From Persephonella sp. IF05-L8 (GTDB taxonomy: Bacteria > Aquificota > Aquificia > Aquificales > Hydrogenothermaceae): a DNA stretch of 64,000 nucleotides. The position numbers and the translations under genes were made by a program. The stretch covers positions 521,001-585,000 of the forward strand of contig NZ_JNLJ01000001.1 of NCBI RefSeq assembly GCF_000703045.1, read 5' to 3'. Shown in pieces: positions 1 through 8,138 of this stretch (its first letter is position 1; every line of letters begins with the position of its first letter). The notes beneath the pieces were generated by a model, which was not told the DNA's origin, searched no databases, and saw only the letters and a list, made by a program, of their open reading frames with translations.

Positions 1-8
1 TTTGGCAT
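1..8 (-). CDS. Start of an unidentified gene running off the left edge
   Basis: On the minus strand an ATG at 8-6 is followed by CCA and preceded at a good distance by AAAGGAGAG (about 15-23), an excellent ribosome binding site. Only two codons and part of a third are in the window, so the product cannot be named. The gene would be divergent from yifB, sharing the intergenic region 9-120. Confidence 0.45.
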
Positions 9-82
9 TGTTATCTCTCCTTTTGAGCTTTTTTGAAAGTTTATTCCATTTTAGCTTTGCCAATTAGAACCAAAATCATATC

Positions 83-91
83 TGCTAAAAT
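83..91 (+). promoter_or_regulatory. Extended -10 promoter for yifB
   Basis: TGCTAAAAT is an extended -10 element (TG-N-TAAAAT). A weak -35-like TTAGAA lies 16 bases upstream at 64-69. The element is about 30 bases ahead of the yifB start. Assigned by motif only. Confidence 0.4.
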
Positions 92-120
92 TTATGGGAA
101 TATAAATTCAGGGGGAGATT

Positions 121-1641
121 ATGCTTACAAATATCATAAGTGGGGGAGTTATTGGTATTGATGGATTTAAGGTGGAAGTTGAGGTAAATATATCCCAGGG
201 ACTTCCACAATTTATAATTGTAGGACTTCCTGACACAGCTGTTAAGGAAAGTAAAGAAAGGGTAAAATCAGCAATAGTAAATAGTGGATTTTCTTTTCCT
301 TTAAGGAAAATAACGGTCAATCTGGCTCCTGCTGATATTCAAAAGCAAGGAACACTTTACGACCTGCCTGTTGCAATTGGAATATTAAATCTTGCAGGGA
401 TTTTTCCTTTTGAAGCTATTGAAAATACTGCATTTATCGGGGAACTTGCCCTTGATGGTTCAATCAGAAAAATAAAAGGAGTTCTGCCTATAGCTTATGG
501 GCTTAAACAGACAGGAATTAAAAAACTGATACTTCCTGAAGAAAATGCCCCTGAAGCATCACTGGTGTCGGAGCTTGAGGTTTACGGGTTTCAACATCTA
601 AAGGAAATCATTGGATTTTTAACAGGAGATATAAGCAAAAAACCAGTAAAACCTGATATTGAAGGGACATTCACAGATTATTCAGGATATCCGGATTTTT
701 CTGAAATCAAGGGTCAGTATACTGTAAAAAGAGCTCTGGAAATTGCAGCAGCAGGATTTCATAATCTTCTTATGATTGGTTCTCCCGGTTCTGGAAAATC
801 CATGATGGCAAAGGCTTTCCCTTCTATACTGCCCCCTATGAGCTTTGAGGAGGCAATAGAAACAACAAAGATACACAGCGTAGCCGGAATACTTGATGGA
901 TATATAGTCAAAAACAGACCCTATAGAAACCCCCACCACACAATTTCTGATGTGGCATTAATAGGTGGAGGAAGTATTCCAAAGCCTGGAGAAGTATCAC
1001 TTGCCCATAATGGTGTTTTATTTTTAGATGAATTTCCTGAGTTTAAACGTTCCTCCCTTGAAGTTCTCCGTCAACCTATGGAAGACAGAGAGGTTGTTAT
1101 ATCCCGTGCCAGCGGCAGATATAAATTCCCTGCAAAATTTCAACTCCTTGCAGCTGCAAACCCATGTCCATGTGGATATAAAAATGACCCTATTAGAGAA
1201 TGTAGATGCACACCTGCAGAGATAAGAAGATACAGGAACAAGCTATCAGGTCCCATTGTTGATAGGATTGATATGATAACATGGGTTAATTCTGTTCCAC
1301 CTGAAGAGCTATCTAAAATGTCGTCAGGAGAAAGCTCACAACAAATCAGGGAAAGGGTTTTGAAAGCTGTTAATATACAGAAAAAAAGATTTAAAGACCT
1401 GCCTGTAAACTTTAACAGTGAGATGAGCCCATCTATGATTGAAAAATTTGTTATTTTAGAAAATGAGGCAGAAAATACCCTCAGACTTGCTGCCAAAAAG
1501 TATGGAATAACTGCACGGGGATTTCACAGAATACTAAAAGTAAGCCGAACAATTGCAGACCTTGAGAATTCAGAAAAAGTTAAGACCAAACATATAATAG
1601 AAGCCTTAAACTACAGATTAACAGAAGAAATGCTATCCTGA
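121..1641 (+). CDS. yifB: YifB/ComM-family Mg-chelatase-like AAA+ ATPase
   Basis: A cytoplasmic AAA+ ATPase of the YifB/ComM family. In naturally competent bacteria ComM is a helicase that promotes branch migration during recombination of incoming DNA. The N-terminal ChlI-like domain spans about residues 1-165. Walker A GSPGSGKS lies near 220-227 and Walker B VLFLDEFPE near 299-307. The cysteine-rich NPCPCGY...CRC stretch near 346-362 is typical of this family, and a C-terminal Mg-chelatase-type domain follows. The 506 aa length is normal. The ATG follows GGGGGAG. A competence role is plausible because comF and type IV pilus genes occur in the same window, but this is inference. Confidence 0.93.
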   Translation: MLTNIISGGVIGIDGFKVEVEVNISQGLPQFIIVGLPDTAVKESKERVKSAIVNSGFSFPLRKITVNLAPADIQKQGTLYDLPVAIGILNLAGIFPFEAIENTAFIGELALDGSIRKIKGVLPIAYGLKQTGIKKLILPEENAPEASLVSELEVYGFQHLKEIIGFLTGDISKKPVKPDIEGTFTDYSGYPDFSEIKGQYTVKRALEIAAAGFHNLLMIGSPGSGKSMMAKAFPSILPPMSFEEAIETTKIHSVAGILDGYIVKNRPYRNPHHTISDVALIGGGSIPKPGEVSLAHNGVLFLDEFPEFKRSSLEVLRQPMEDREVVISRASGRYKFPAKFQLLAAANPCPCGYKNDPIRECRCTPAEIRRYRNKLSGPIVDRIDMITWVNSVPPEELSKMSSGESSQQIRERVLKAVNIQKKRFKDLPVNFNSEMSPSMIEKFVILENEAENTLRLAAKKYGITARGFHRILKVSRTIADLENSEKVKTKHIIEALNYRLTEEMLS

Positions 1642-1668
1642 TAAAATATTAGAAAAAAGGGGAATAGA

Positions 1669-2436
1669 TTGACTATTGTAGAAAGTATAATTCTGGGTAT
1701 TGTTGAAGGTCTCACAGAATTTTTGCCTATATCCTCAACAGGACATTTGATACTGGTATCCCATCTACTTGGAATAAAACAAACAGATGCCCACAAAACA
1801 TTTGAGGTAGCAATTCAGCTTGGTTCAATTCTTGCAGTAGTTTTTTTATATAAAGACAGGCTTTTTAAAGATATTCAGCTATGGAAGAAACTGATTGTTG
1901 CATTTATCCCAACAGGTGTTCTGGGATTTTTACTTTATAAACTAATCAAATCCCTTTTCAGTCCTTATATTGTTTCTATAATGCTTATCGTTGGAGGGAT
2001 TATATTCCTTGTCATTGAATATTTACATAGAAATAAGGAATACCCTATAAAATCCCTTGATGATGTATCATATCCAAAGGCATTTTTAATTGGAGTTTTT
2101 CAGTCATTTGCAATGGTTCCAGGAACATCCCGTTCAGGAGCTTCTATTATAGGTGGTTTGCTTTTAGGCTTAGACCGTAAAGTTGCAGCAGAATTTTCGT
2201 TTCTGCTGGCAGTTCCTACAATGTTTGTGGCAACAGGATATGATGTGTATAAAAATTATCAGGTTTTTCAGCTGGATAACTGGATAACACTTATAACAGG
2301 TTTTATAACAGCCTTTATATTTGCCCTTATCTCTATCAAACTTCTGCTTGGATTTATAAAAAATCACACATTTATTCCTTTTGGGATTTATAGAATAATA
2401 CTGGGAATAATTTTTCTGTTTGTCGTTCTAAATTAG
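1669..2436 (+). CDS. uppP: Undecaprenyl-diphosphate phosphatase
   Basis: Integral membrane enzyme (UppP/BacA family) that dephosphorylates undecaprenyl diphosphate, recycling the lipid carrier for peptidoglycan and O-antigen synthesis. Both family signatures are visible: EGLTEFLPISSTGHLIL near residues 10-27 and the second loop MVPGTSRSG near 148-156, which contribute the catalytic glutamate, serine, histidine and arginine. Several hydrophobic helices fill the rest, and 255 aa is usual. The start is TTG, preceded by AAAAAAGGGG. It lies 27 bases after yifB and may be cotranscribed with it. Confidence 0.95.
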   Translation: MTIVESIILGIVEGLTEFLPISSTGHLILVSHLLGIKQTDAHKTFEVAIQLGSILAVVFLYKDRLFKDIQLWKKLIVAFIPTGVLGFLLYKLIKSLFSPYIVSIMLIVGGIIFLVIEYLHRNKEYPIKSLDDVSYPKAFLIGVFQSFAMVPGTSRSGASIIGGLLLGLDRKVAAEFSFLLAVPTMFVATGYDVYKNYQVFQLDNWITLITGFITAFIFALISIKLLLGFIKNHTFIPFGIYRIILGIIFLFVVLN

Positions 2437-2480
2437 TTGATTTAGGTCAATGACTTTTTACCAAATTCTATTTTTAGAAT
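2437..2480 (+). promoter_or_regulatory. Fnr/Dnr-type operator with -10 element for the heme-copper operon
   Basis: TTGAT-TTAG-GTCAA at 2437-2450 matches the Crp/Fnr superfamily dyad (TTGAT-N4-ATCAA for Fnr; GTCAA half-sites are common for Dnr/Nnr). It begins directly after the uppP stop codon. A -10-like TAGAAT at 2475-2480 places the box centre about 43 bases before the expected start site, the class II activator position. This predicts anaerobic or NO-responsive induction of the genes from 2555 on. The regulator gene is not in the window. Confidence 0.6.
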
Positions 2481-2554
2481 TGCTATCAAATATCAATATA
2501 TAACATATCCACCCATCTGCAGGTCTCACTACTTTCTTCTGGGGGAGGTTTGCT

Positions 2555-3145
2555 ATGACAACTTCAGCTGAGGTATTATTTGCCCTTAAAGTAGTCTATA
2601 CCATTTATGCTATTTCTATTATGTCTCTGGTCGGGTGGTTTGCCTATCGGGTAACTAAAAAACCCAATTCATACAAGACCTGGTTAACTCCAAAAGTATT
2701 TTATACTTACCTTGCAATACTTGTATTGATAGGAGTTGGTATTCACATCCTGACCTACAACAAGATACCCTGGGTAGCGTGGGAGTTAAAAAAGCATAAA
2801 ATTCCTGCTGACAGAGAAATTCATATTGTTATGAAAAATCAGAAGTTTATTTTTCCTGAAGAAACTCCTATCACTATTAAATGTGGTGAGGTAGTTAAAT
2901 TCAACGTTGTTAGCGAAGATTTAACTTATGGATTTGGACTTTTCAGACCTGACCATTCCATGGTTTTTCAAATGCAGGTTGTTCCTGGACATAATAATGA
3001 ACTTTTGTGGCAGTTTCATGAAGATGGAACTTTTTATGTGCTAAGCACAGAATACTCAGGACCAAAAGGAGCCAGAATGAAAGTTCCTAATGCGTTTAAA
3101 GTGGAGGGATGCAATAAAAAGCTTTCTATGGAGGGGAAAAAATGA
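2555..3145 (+). CDS. Heme-copper oxidase/NO reductase-type subunit II lacking CuA ligands
   Basis: Resembles ba3-type cytochrome oxidase subunit II: two N-terminal membrane helices (about residues 8-31 and 50-66) and a periplasmic cupredoxin domain (about 88-186). The CuA site is missing. Where ba3 enzymes have the first histidine this protein has Y125 (LTYGF), and the C-x3-C-x3-H motif reads S164-TEY-S168-GPK-G172. Only the methionine (M175) remains. It therefore probably cannot accept electrons from cytochrome c through CuA, as with quinol-oxidising CyoA. The ATG follows GGGGGAGG, and the stop overlaps the subunit I start by 4 bases. Family assignment is good; the electron donor is inferred. 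Confidence 0.8.
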   Translation: MTTSAEVLFALKVVYTIYAISIMSLVGWFAYRVTKKPNSYKTWLTPKVFYTYLAILVLIGVGIHILTYNKIPWVAWELKKHKIPADREIHIVMKNQKFIFPEETPITIKCGEVVKFNVVSEDLTYGFGLFRPDHSMVFQMQVVPGHNNELLWQFHEDGTFYVLSTEYSGPKGARMKVPNAFKVEGCNKKLSMEGKK

Positions 3146-4803
3146 ACATAAAAGATATTCTGATTAATGGAAACAAGGGAGGTCTAGATTACGAAGGGCT
3201 TAGCCCACTACAAAAGATAACCCTAAGATTTGTAGTTGTAGGTCTTATTTTTTACGGAGTTGCTGCCATTGAAGGAATGCTGATGAGAGGACAGGAGATA
3301 ACACCCCTTCCTTTTATTGATGACAGCCACTTTTTTGCTATTATGACAGTTCATCCAATAGTGGGAATTTTTGGTTCTACTTATCTTCTTGTTTTTGGAG
3401 CATTTTTGTTTCTTGTTCCTTATCTAATGAAAAAACCCATTTTTAGTATTAAACTTGCCAATTTTACATGGATAATAATGGCGGTTGGAACCGTATTAGT
3501 CTGGCTATCTGGTTTTATATATCATTATGCACCTCTATATACAATATACTGGCCTCTACCTGTTGATTTTACACAGTTTAATGTTGTCGGTGCAGTTATG
3601 TTTGTTGTTGGTATCGCTTTTATTATGATAGGAACACTGGCATTTATAGTTAACATATACGGAACGGTGTTTTACACACCAAAAGGACAGAAAAAACAGC
3701 CTATAAAACCTCTGCTTATGAGTGCGTTCGGAATAGATGGTTTCCTTAATATAGTAAACAAAATTAGAGGGAAAGAGCCTTACGTAAAAGAGCCTCCACT
3801 CTCACTGCCTATTGTTGCCATTTTCAGGGGTACTGTTGATACATTTTTAGATGCTCTGGTGATACTGGGGGCAGGTCTTCTGATACTATTTTTTATTGGA
3901 AACCAAGTTTTTCAGTGGGGATTACACTACCACAGTGTAGACTCACTCCTTTATAAAAATATTTTCTGGTGGGGATTAGACCTTATAGCAGATGGACTTG
4001 TTCTGATATATGTTGCAGGGACATGGTATCTGCTTGCAATGCTCATAACAGGAAGAAACCTTTTTATGCAAAATATAGCCAGAGCTGCACTTCTTCTTGA
4101 ACTGATAGTTTCATGGGCTGTATGGAGCCACCATCTTCTTTCAGACCAACCTCAGCCTGAGATAATGAAACTGGCATCAGGCGAGATGATAACAGCCTTT
4201 GAGCTTATAACACAGGGTCTTGCATTTTTTATTACCCTAACAACACTATGGCTTGCAAGACCCCTTAAAATGACAAATGAACTGAAATTTTTACTTGGTG
4301 GACTTCTTGGATTTGCCCTTGCAGTTCCTGCAGGAATAATACAGGCTGACCTTGGAATGAACAGGATACTCCACAATACCCAGTGGGTAGCAGGAGCTCA
4401 CTTCCATGTTGCGATACTTGTAGGTCTAACAATGACCCTTTACAGCGCCATATACATATTATTCCCTATCCTGACAAATAACTCTGTAAAACTATTTAGT
4501 CAGAAGCTTGCAAACTGGCATTTCTGGCTTCACCTTCTTGGAGGAATAGGAATGGGAGCATTTATGGGAATGGCAGGGATTGATGGTATGCTCAGAAGAC
4601 ATGTTTACACTGAAGGTGAATTTTTAGGTTATATGATACTGGCAGGTATCTGTGGTGCTATGCTTGTAGCTGCATGGGTAATCTTCATGTTTAATATAAT
4701 CGCCACAATAGGACTAAAAGGCTTAATAGGTATATTCAAACCATCAAAACTTCAAAAAGATATTATTGTTCCAGAAACAGCAGCAGCAGTCCAAAAGGGG
4801 TAA
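3142..4803 (+). CDS. Heme-copper oxidase superfamily catalytic subunit, non-canonical active site (NO reductase-like)
   Basis: Catalytic subunit with about 12 or more membrane helices, 553 aa. Heme ligands are present: H71 (low-spin heme) and H420/H422 (AGAHFH, high-spin heme and low-spin heme). The CuB pair H330/H331 (WSHHLL) is present. The helix VI motif, FWWTGHPIVY in ba3 oxidases and HLWVE in NO reductases, reads FWWGLDLIAD here. D280 thus replaces the metal-ligand histidine and D284 replaces the cross-linked tyrosine or the NOR glutamate. Loss of the tyrosine argues against O2 reduction and fits the group of non-canonical NO-reducing families (eNOR, gNOR, sNOR, nNOR). Which one, if any, cannot be decided here. 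It is cotranscribed with subunit II and the 4806 gene. Confidence 0.8.
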   Translation: MNIKDILINGNKGGLDYEGLSPLQKITLRFVVVGLIFYGVAAIEGMLMRGQEITPLPFIDDSHFFAIMTVHPIVGIFGSTYLLVFGAFLFLVPYLMKKPIFSIKLANFTWIIMAVGTVLVWLSGFIYHYAPLYTIYWPLPVDFTQFNVVGAVMFVVGIAFIMIGTLAFIVNIYGTVFYTPKGQKKQPIKPLLMSAFGIDGFLNIVNKIRGKEPYVKEPPLSLPIVAIFRGTVDTFLDALVILGAGLLILFFIGNQVFQWGLHYHSVDSLLYKNIFWWGLDLIADGLVLIYVAGTWYLLAMLITGRNLFMQNIARAALLLELIVSWAVWSHHLLSDQPQPEIMKLASGEMITAFELITQGLAFFITLTTLWLARPLKMTNELKFLLGGLLGFALAVPAGIIQADLGMNRILHNTQWVAGAHFHVAILVGLTMTLYSAIYILFPILTNNSVKLFSQKLANWHFWLHLLGGIGMGAFMGMAGIDGMLRRHVYTEGEFLGYMILAGICGAMLVAAWVIFMFNIIATIGLKGLIGIFKPSKLQKDIIVPETAAAVQKG

Positions 4804-4805
4804 CA

Positions 4806-5393
4806 ATGTTAGATTTGAAAAAGGTTGCAAAACAGATAAAAGAAGATGGACTGTATACTTTTATTTACAATGAAATGAAAGAAATAACAGGAAAAGGAGA
4901 ACTATCCGAGGAGGAAGTTCTCCATCTTCTCACTAAAGAACCAAAATTTCTTCAAGACTACAAAACCCTGAACACCCAGAGTGAAATAAGTAATATTCAG
5001 ATTGCCTATCAGGAGATTTACGATGATGACCCTCCTGAATGTAAAAAATTAAAACAAAAAATAAATGAATACAGGGAAGAATTGATAAGATTGGAACCTT
5101 TTGAAAACAAACCTGATAACATGCTTTATGCTCTATGGATAGGTTCAGCTGTTATATTTCTCATATTTGTTATACATAACCTTGTGGTTCTCTATACATT
5201 CTGGTATGAAAAATACCCAGCAGCTGTATATGCATCTTACATTGTTGTAATTATCTTAGGTTATCTATATTACCGAAAACGAATACAACAACATTACCTT
5301 AATCATACTAAATTCAAAAATATTGAAGAAAAGGTAAAGCTTCTAATAGAAACAGGTAAAAAGACCAAATGCTTAAAAAAAATTTATATATAA
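4806..5393 (+). CDS. Small membrane protein, third gene of the heme-copper operon
   Basis: Not recognised. It has a 195 aa sequence with a charged, probably cytoplasmic and partly helical N-terminal half (to about residue 105). Two hydrophobic helices follow near 107-130 and 138-156, then a basic tail. It begins 2 bases after the subunit I stop, so translational coupling and a role as accessory or assembly subunit are likely. No metal-binding motif is evident. The operon ends at the terminator at 5438. Confidence 0.7.
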   Translation: MLDLKKVAKQIKEDGLYTFIYNEMKEITGKGELSEEEVLHLLTKEPKFLQDYKTLNTQSEISNIQIAYQEIYDDDPPECKKLKQKINEYREELIRLEPFENKPDNMLYALWIGSAVIFLIFVIHNLVVLYTFWYEKYPAAVYASYIVVIILGYLYYRKRIQQHYLNHTKFKNIEEKVKLLIETGKKTKCLKKIYI

Positions 5394-5437
5394 GGGTTGC
5401 TCAACTCCTTACCTACCACAGCTAAACCTGTTTAACG

Positions 5438-5470
5438 CTGCTCCACTTGTGTGGAGCAGTATTTTTATTT
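5438..5470 (+). terminator. Rho-independent terminator of the heme-copper operon
   Basis: A perfect 9-bp stem CTGCTCCAC / GTGGAGCAG with loop TTGT at 5438-5459 is followed by a T-rich tail at 5460-5470. It closes the operon starting at 2555 and insulates the tRNA-Ser promoter. Confidence 0.85.
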
Positions 5471-5496
5471 GAAAAAAAAAAGCATTGAGATATAAT
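5469..5496 (+). promoter_or_regulatory. Sigma-70-type promoter of tRNA-Ser
   Basis: TTGAAA at 5469-5474 and TATAAT at 5491-5496 are separated by 16 bases. The predicted start is near 5503, just ahead of the tRNA at 5512. Confidence 0.65.
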
Positions 5497-5511
5497 ATAA
5501 TCTCCTCAAAA

Positions 5512-5604
5512 GGAGAGGTGGCCGAGCGGTCGAAGGCGGCTCCCTGCTAAGGAGTTGAGCGGGTTTTCCCCGCTCCGAGGGTTCAAATCCCTCCCTCTCC
5601 GCCA
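5512..5604 (+). tRNA. tRNA-Ser (GCT)
   Basis: Acceptor arms GGAGAGG / CCTCTCC close the molecule. The anticodon loop CTGCTAA gives anticodon GCT, reading AGC/AGU. The long variable arm (a GAGCGGG/CCCGCTC-type stem) marks a class II serine tRNA. The T-arm GGTTCAAATCC is standard, and the 3' CCA is encoded (5602-5604), unlike in the two rRNA-operon tRNAs here. Confidence 0.96.
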
Positions 5605-5736
5605 TTGAATTTTTTTATATTTCTCACAAGCAGGCTTTTTCTCCCTTCCCTCCGAAAAAAAGTATTGCACTAATTGAAAAAACAAAATAAACTGGAAGTG
5701 AACTCATTTCTATCTATAAAGGAGGAAATTTATTTT

Positions 5737-6426
5737 ATGACATTAAAAATCTGTCCACAATGTAAAACAGAAAACCCTGAAAATGCCAAATTCTGTCAGA
5801 ACTGTGGTTTCAACTTAGAAGAGGTTCAAACCTTTCAAGATATTTCCACAGAAGAAACAGGGCAATTACAGCAGCAATTTTCACAAACAGATTACAAAGA
5901 ACCTACCAAAACGCAAAGTTCCGCTACCAACAGTAACGATTTTAAGCAAAATTATACGGAAAATCTGGTGGAAACAAATCCACAACTTGAAAAGGATATA
6001 GATTTATGGAGTGCTTACGTTCAAACAAAATTGGACTATTACATACCTAAATTTGTCAAATTTAAAACTCAGGATAAAAAAGTTAGCTGGAACTGGCCTG
6101 CTTTTTTCTTCAGCCCCTTATGGTTTGCATATAGAAAAATGCTATGGTACGGAGTTCTTGTAATGATTTTAAGCATTATTCCACTGGTTGGTCTAATTGT
6201 ATCTATTTTATCGGGAATATTTGGGAATTATCTTTATTACAGGAAAACAAATGAGGAAGTTCAAAAAGCTTTAATCCAGAGTAAATATCTGAATACTGAC
6301 CCGAAAATTATATTAGCCGGTAAGGGAGGTACAAGTGTAGCTAACCTATTTATTTTATTCGGTATAGCATTAATTCTTAGTATTGTTTATACAATATTCA
6401 TAGCTGCTCTTGGGGGTGGTTATTAA
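5737..6426 (+). CDS. Zinc-ribbon plus DUF2628-like membrane protein
   Basis: The N-terminus has a zinc-ribbon with two CxxC knuckles (CPQC ... CQNC). A low-complexity Gln/Thr-rich linker follows, and the C-terminal part carries a DUF2628-type pattern (NWPAFFFSPLWFAYRKMLW) with hydrophobic helices. An in-frame start exists upstream at 5674, but the ATG at 5737 has AAAGGAGG at 5718-5725 and begins directly at the zinc ribbon, so it was chosen. Such proteins have no established biochemical role. It lies 23 bases before the AI-2E family gene. Confidence 0.75.
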   Translation: MTLKICPQCKTENPENAKFCQNCGFNLEEVQTFQDISTEETGQLQQQFSQTDYKEPTKTQSSATNSNDFKQNYTENLVETNPQLEKDIDLWSAYVQTKLDYYIPKFVKFKTQDKKVSWNWPAFFFSPLWFAYRKMLWYGVLVMILSIIPLVGLIVSILSGIFGNYLYYRKTNEEVQKALIQSKYLNTDPKIILAGKGGTSVANLFILFGIALILSIVYTIFIAALGGGY

Positions 6427-6449
6427 ACTTTCAACAGGGAAAGGTTTCT

Positions 6450-7472
6450 ATGGAGAAGTTTAAAATACCTGTTGCTTTAGTATCCCTCGCTTCCGTTGTT
6501 ATTATAATAGCTGGACTAAAAGCTGCTCAGGATATGGTGGTTCAGCTTCTTCTTGCCCTTTTCTTTGCAATAATGTTTCTCCCTCTTTTCAAATTCTTTA
6601 ACAAAAGATTTCCTAAATGGCTATCACTTACTATTGTTCTTATGATAAATCTATTTTTTATTTACATTCTTGCTTTAACAGTGGTTAGCTCTGTAAATGA
6701 ATTTAGAGAAAATCTTGGTGAATACCAGCAAAAAATGAGTTATTACATGGAATACGGCAGTATTATTCTTGAGAAAGCTGGAATTCCAAGTCCACCCTCC
6801 ATACAACTTAAATTTGTAAATCCGTCTTTTATATTCCAGTTTATCTCTAATTCCTTATTAAGTTTTGGTAACATTCTGGCAAATGCAGCCTTTATTCTTA
6901 TTTTGGCAGCATTTATTCTGCTTGAAAGTGATATTTTTTCAAAGAAACTAAAAGTAATAGCAAAAGGTAAAGATGCCCATAAACTTGTTGACCAGTTTTT
7001 TGATAGTGTCATTGAGTATATGAAAATAAAAACAATAATGTCTTTTCTAACAGGATTTTTTGCGTGGATTGTCCTGGCTATTTTAGGTGTTGATTTTGCT
7101 CTTTTATGGGGAATTCTTACATTTTTGCTAAATTTTATACCCACAATAGGCTCAATTATTGCTGCAATTCCCCCTGTTATTATCGCTCTTATAGACTGTG
7201 GTGTGTGGCAGGCTGTGGTAGTAGCTGTTTGGTATGTCATTATAAACATGATTATAGGAAATATTATAGAGCCTAAGTTAATGGGTAAAGGTGTAGGATT
7301 ATCTCCTCTCATAGTTCTTCTTTCTCTTGTATTCTGGGGGTGGGTTCTTGGAACAGTTGGAATGTTTCTATCAATTCCCCTTACCATAATAGCAAAAATG
7401 GCATTTGAACTGAAAGAAGAAACCAGATGGATTGCTATTCTGATGGATAGCGATGTCAGAGAAAAAGCCTAA
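6450..7472 (+). CDS. AI-2E/PerM-family transporter
   Basis: A 340 aa polytopic membrane protein of the AI-2E family exporter (PerM/TqsA) superfamily. Paired hydrophobic helices occur at the N-terminus, a less hydrophobic central part spans roughly residues 75-145, and four or more C-terminal helices contain NFIPTIGSIIAAIPPVIIAL and the conserved IIGNIIEPKLMGKG. Some members move Na+/H+ or small signals; the substrate here is unknown. The ATG follows CAGGGAAAGG. It is convergent with comF, with no gap between the two stops. Confidence 0.9.
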   Translation: MEKFKIPVALVSLASVVIIIAGLKAAQDMVVQLLLALFFAIMFLPLFKFFNKRFPKWLSLTIVLMINLFFIYILALTVVSSVNEFRENLGEYQQKMSYYMEYGSIILEKAGIPSPPSIQLKFVNPSFIFQFISNSLLSFGNILANAAFILILAAFILLESDIFSKKLKVIAKGKDAHKLVDQFFDSVIEYMKIKTIMSFLTGFFAWIVLAILGVDFALLWGILTFLLNFIPTIGSIIAAIPPVIIALIDCGVWQAVVVAVWYVIINMIIGNIIEPKLMGKGVGLSPLIVLLSLVFWGWVLGTVGMFLSIPLTIIAKMAFELKEETRWIAILMDSDVREKA

Positions 7473-8138
7473 TCACCTCGCAATTACATAGCCATAAATT
7501 TTTTGTGGACCGCCTTTTTTAATGGTTTTATACATGTTCAGCATTGTTGCTCCTGTGGTTAAAATATCATCAAAGATAAGGATGTTTTTGTCTTTTATAT
7601 TATGATTTTTTAATATGAATACATCTTTTAGATTTTCCCATCTTTCTTCTGCAGTAAGTTCCATCTGTAGTGGTGTTTTTTTGACCTTTTCAACAAGAGG
7701 AACAATCAGATATTCTGGAAATATGCATTTCAATATTTCCTCAAGATGATTAAATTCCCTTTCCTTTAGTGTTTTTTTGTCAACAGGCACGTAAGTAATA
7801 ATATCTATTTTGTTTGTTTTGCTATAAGCAGTAATGTCTTCTTTTATTATTTCTGCCAGCTGTGAGGCCAAATTCCTGTAGCCATTTATTTTCAGCTGGT
7901 AAATGATTTCGGTTATTGCCTTATCCTTTGATTTGAAAACCTGAATATCATCAAACTTTCTTTGTTTGAAGCATTCCTGACAGTTCTCTGTCTGTTTACC
8001 ACAACTGTGGCAATACTTTAGGGTTTCTTTTTTTATATTTTCTAAACAAATTTGACAAAACAGGTTTTGTTTTTTATAAACAAACAATTCATTACACAAA
8101 ATACATTTTGCAGGGAATAGAGCATTTAATATATTCAC
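7473..8138 (-). CDS. comF: ComF-family phosphoribosyltransferase-like competence protein
   Basis: ComF family: an N-terminal cysteine-rich zinc region with C12/C15, C28/C31, C43/C46 and C53/C56, then a PRTase fold with the PRPP-loop motif FDDILTTGATM at residues 189-199. ComF is needed for DNA uptake in competent bacteria. Length 221 aa is normal. It starts at GTG 8138, which overlaps the thiD stop in a GTGA arrangement, so the two are translationally coupled. Confidence 0.9.
   Translation of the reverse strand: MNILNALFPAKCILCNELFVYKKQNLFCQICLENIKKETLKYCHSCGKQTENCQECFKQRKFDDIQVFKSKDKAITEIIYQLKINGYRNLASQLAEIIKEDITAYSKTNKIDIITYVPVDKKTLKEREFNHLEEILKCIFPEYLIVPLVEKVKKTPLQMELTAEERWENLKDVFILKNHNIKDKNILIFDDILTTGATMLNMYKTIKKGGPQKIYGYVIAR

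Noticed and set aside
1140..1496. 118-codon minus-strand frame
   Set aside because: Antisense to yifB, with low-complexity composition and no ribosome site.
6743..7387. 214-codon minus-strand frame
   Set aside because: It is antisense to the AI-2E family gene, and its sequence is a mirror of that membrane protein's codons.
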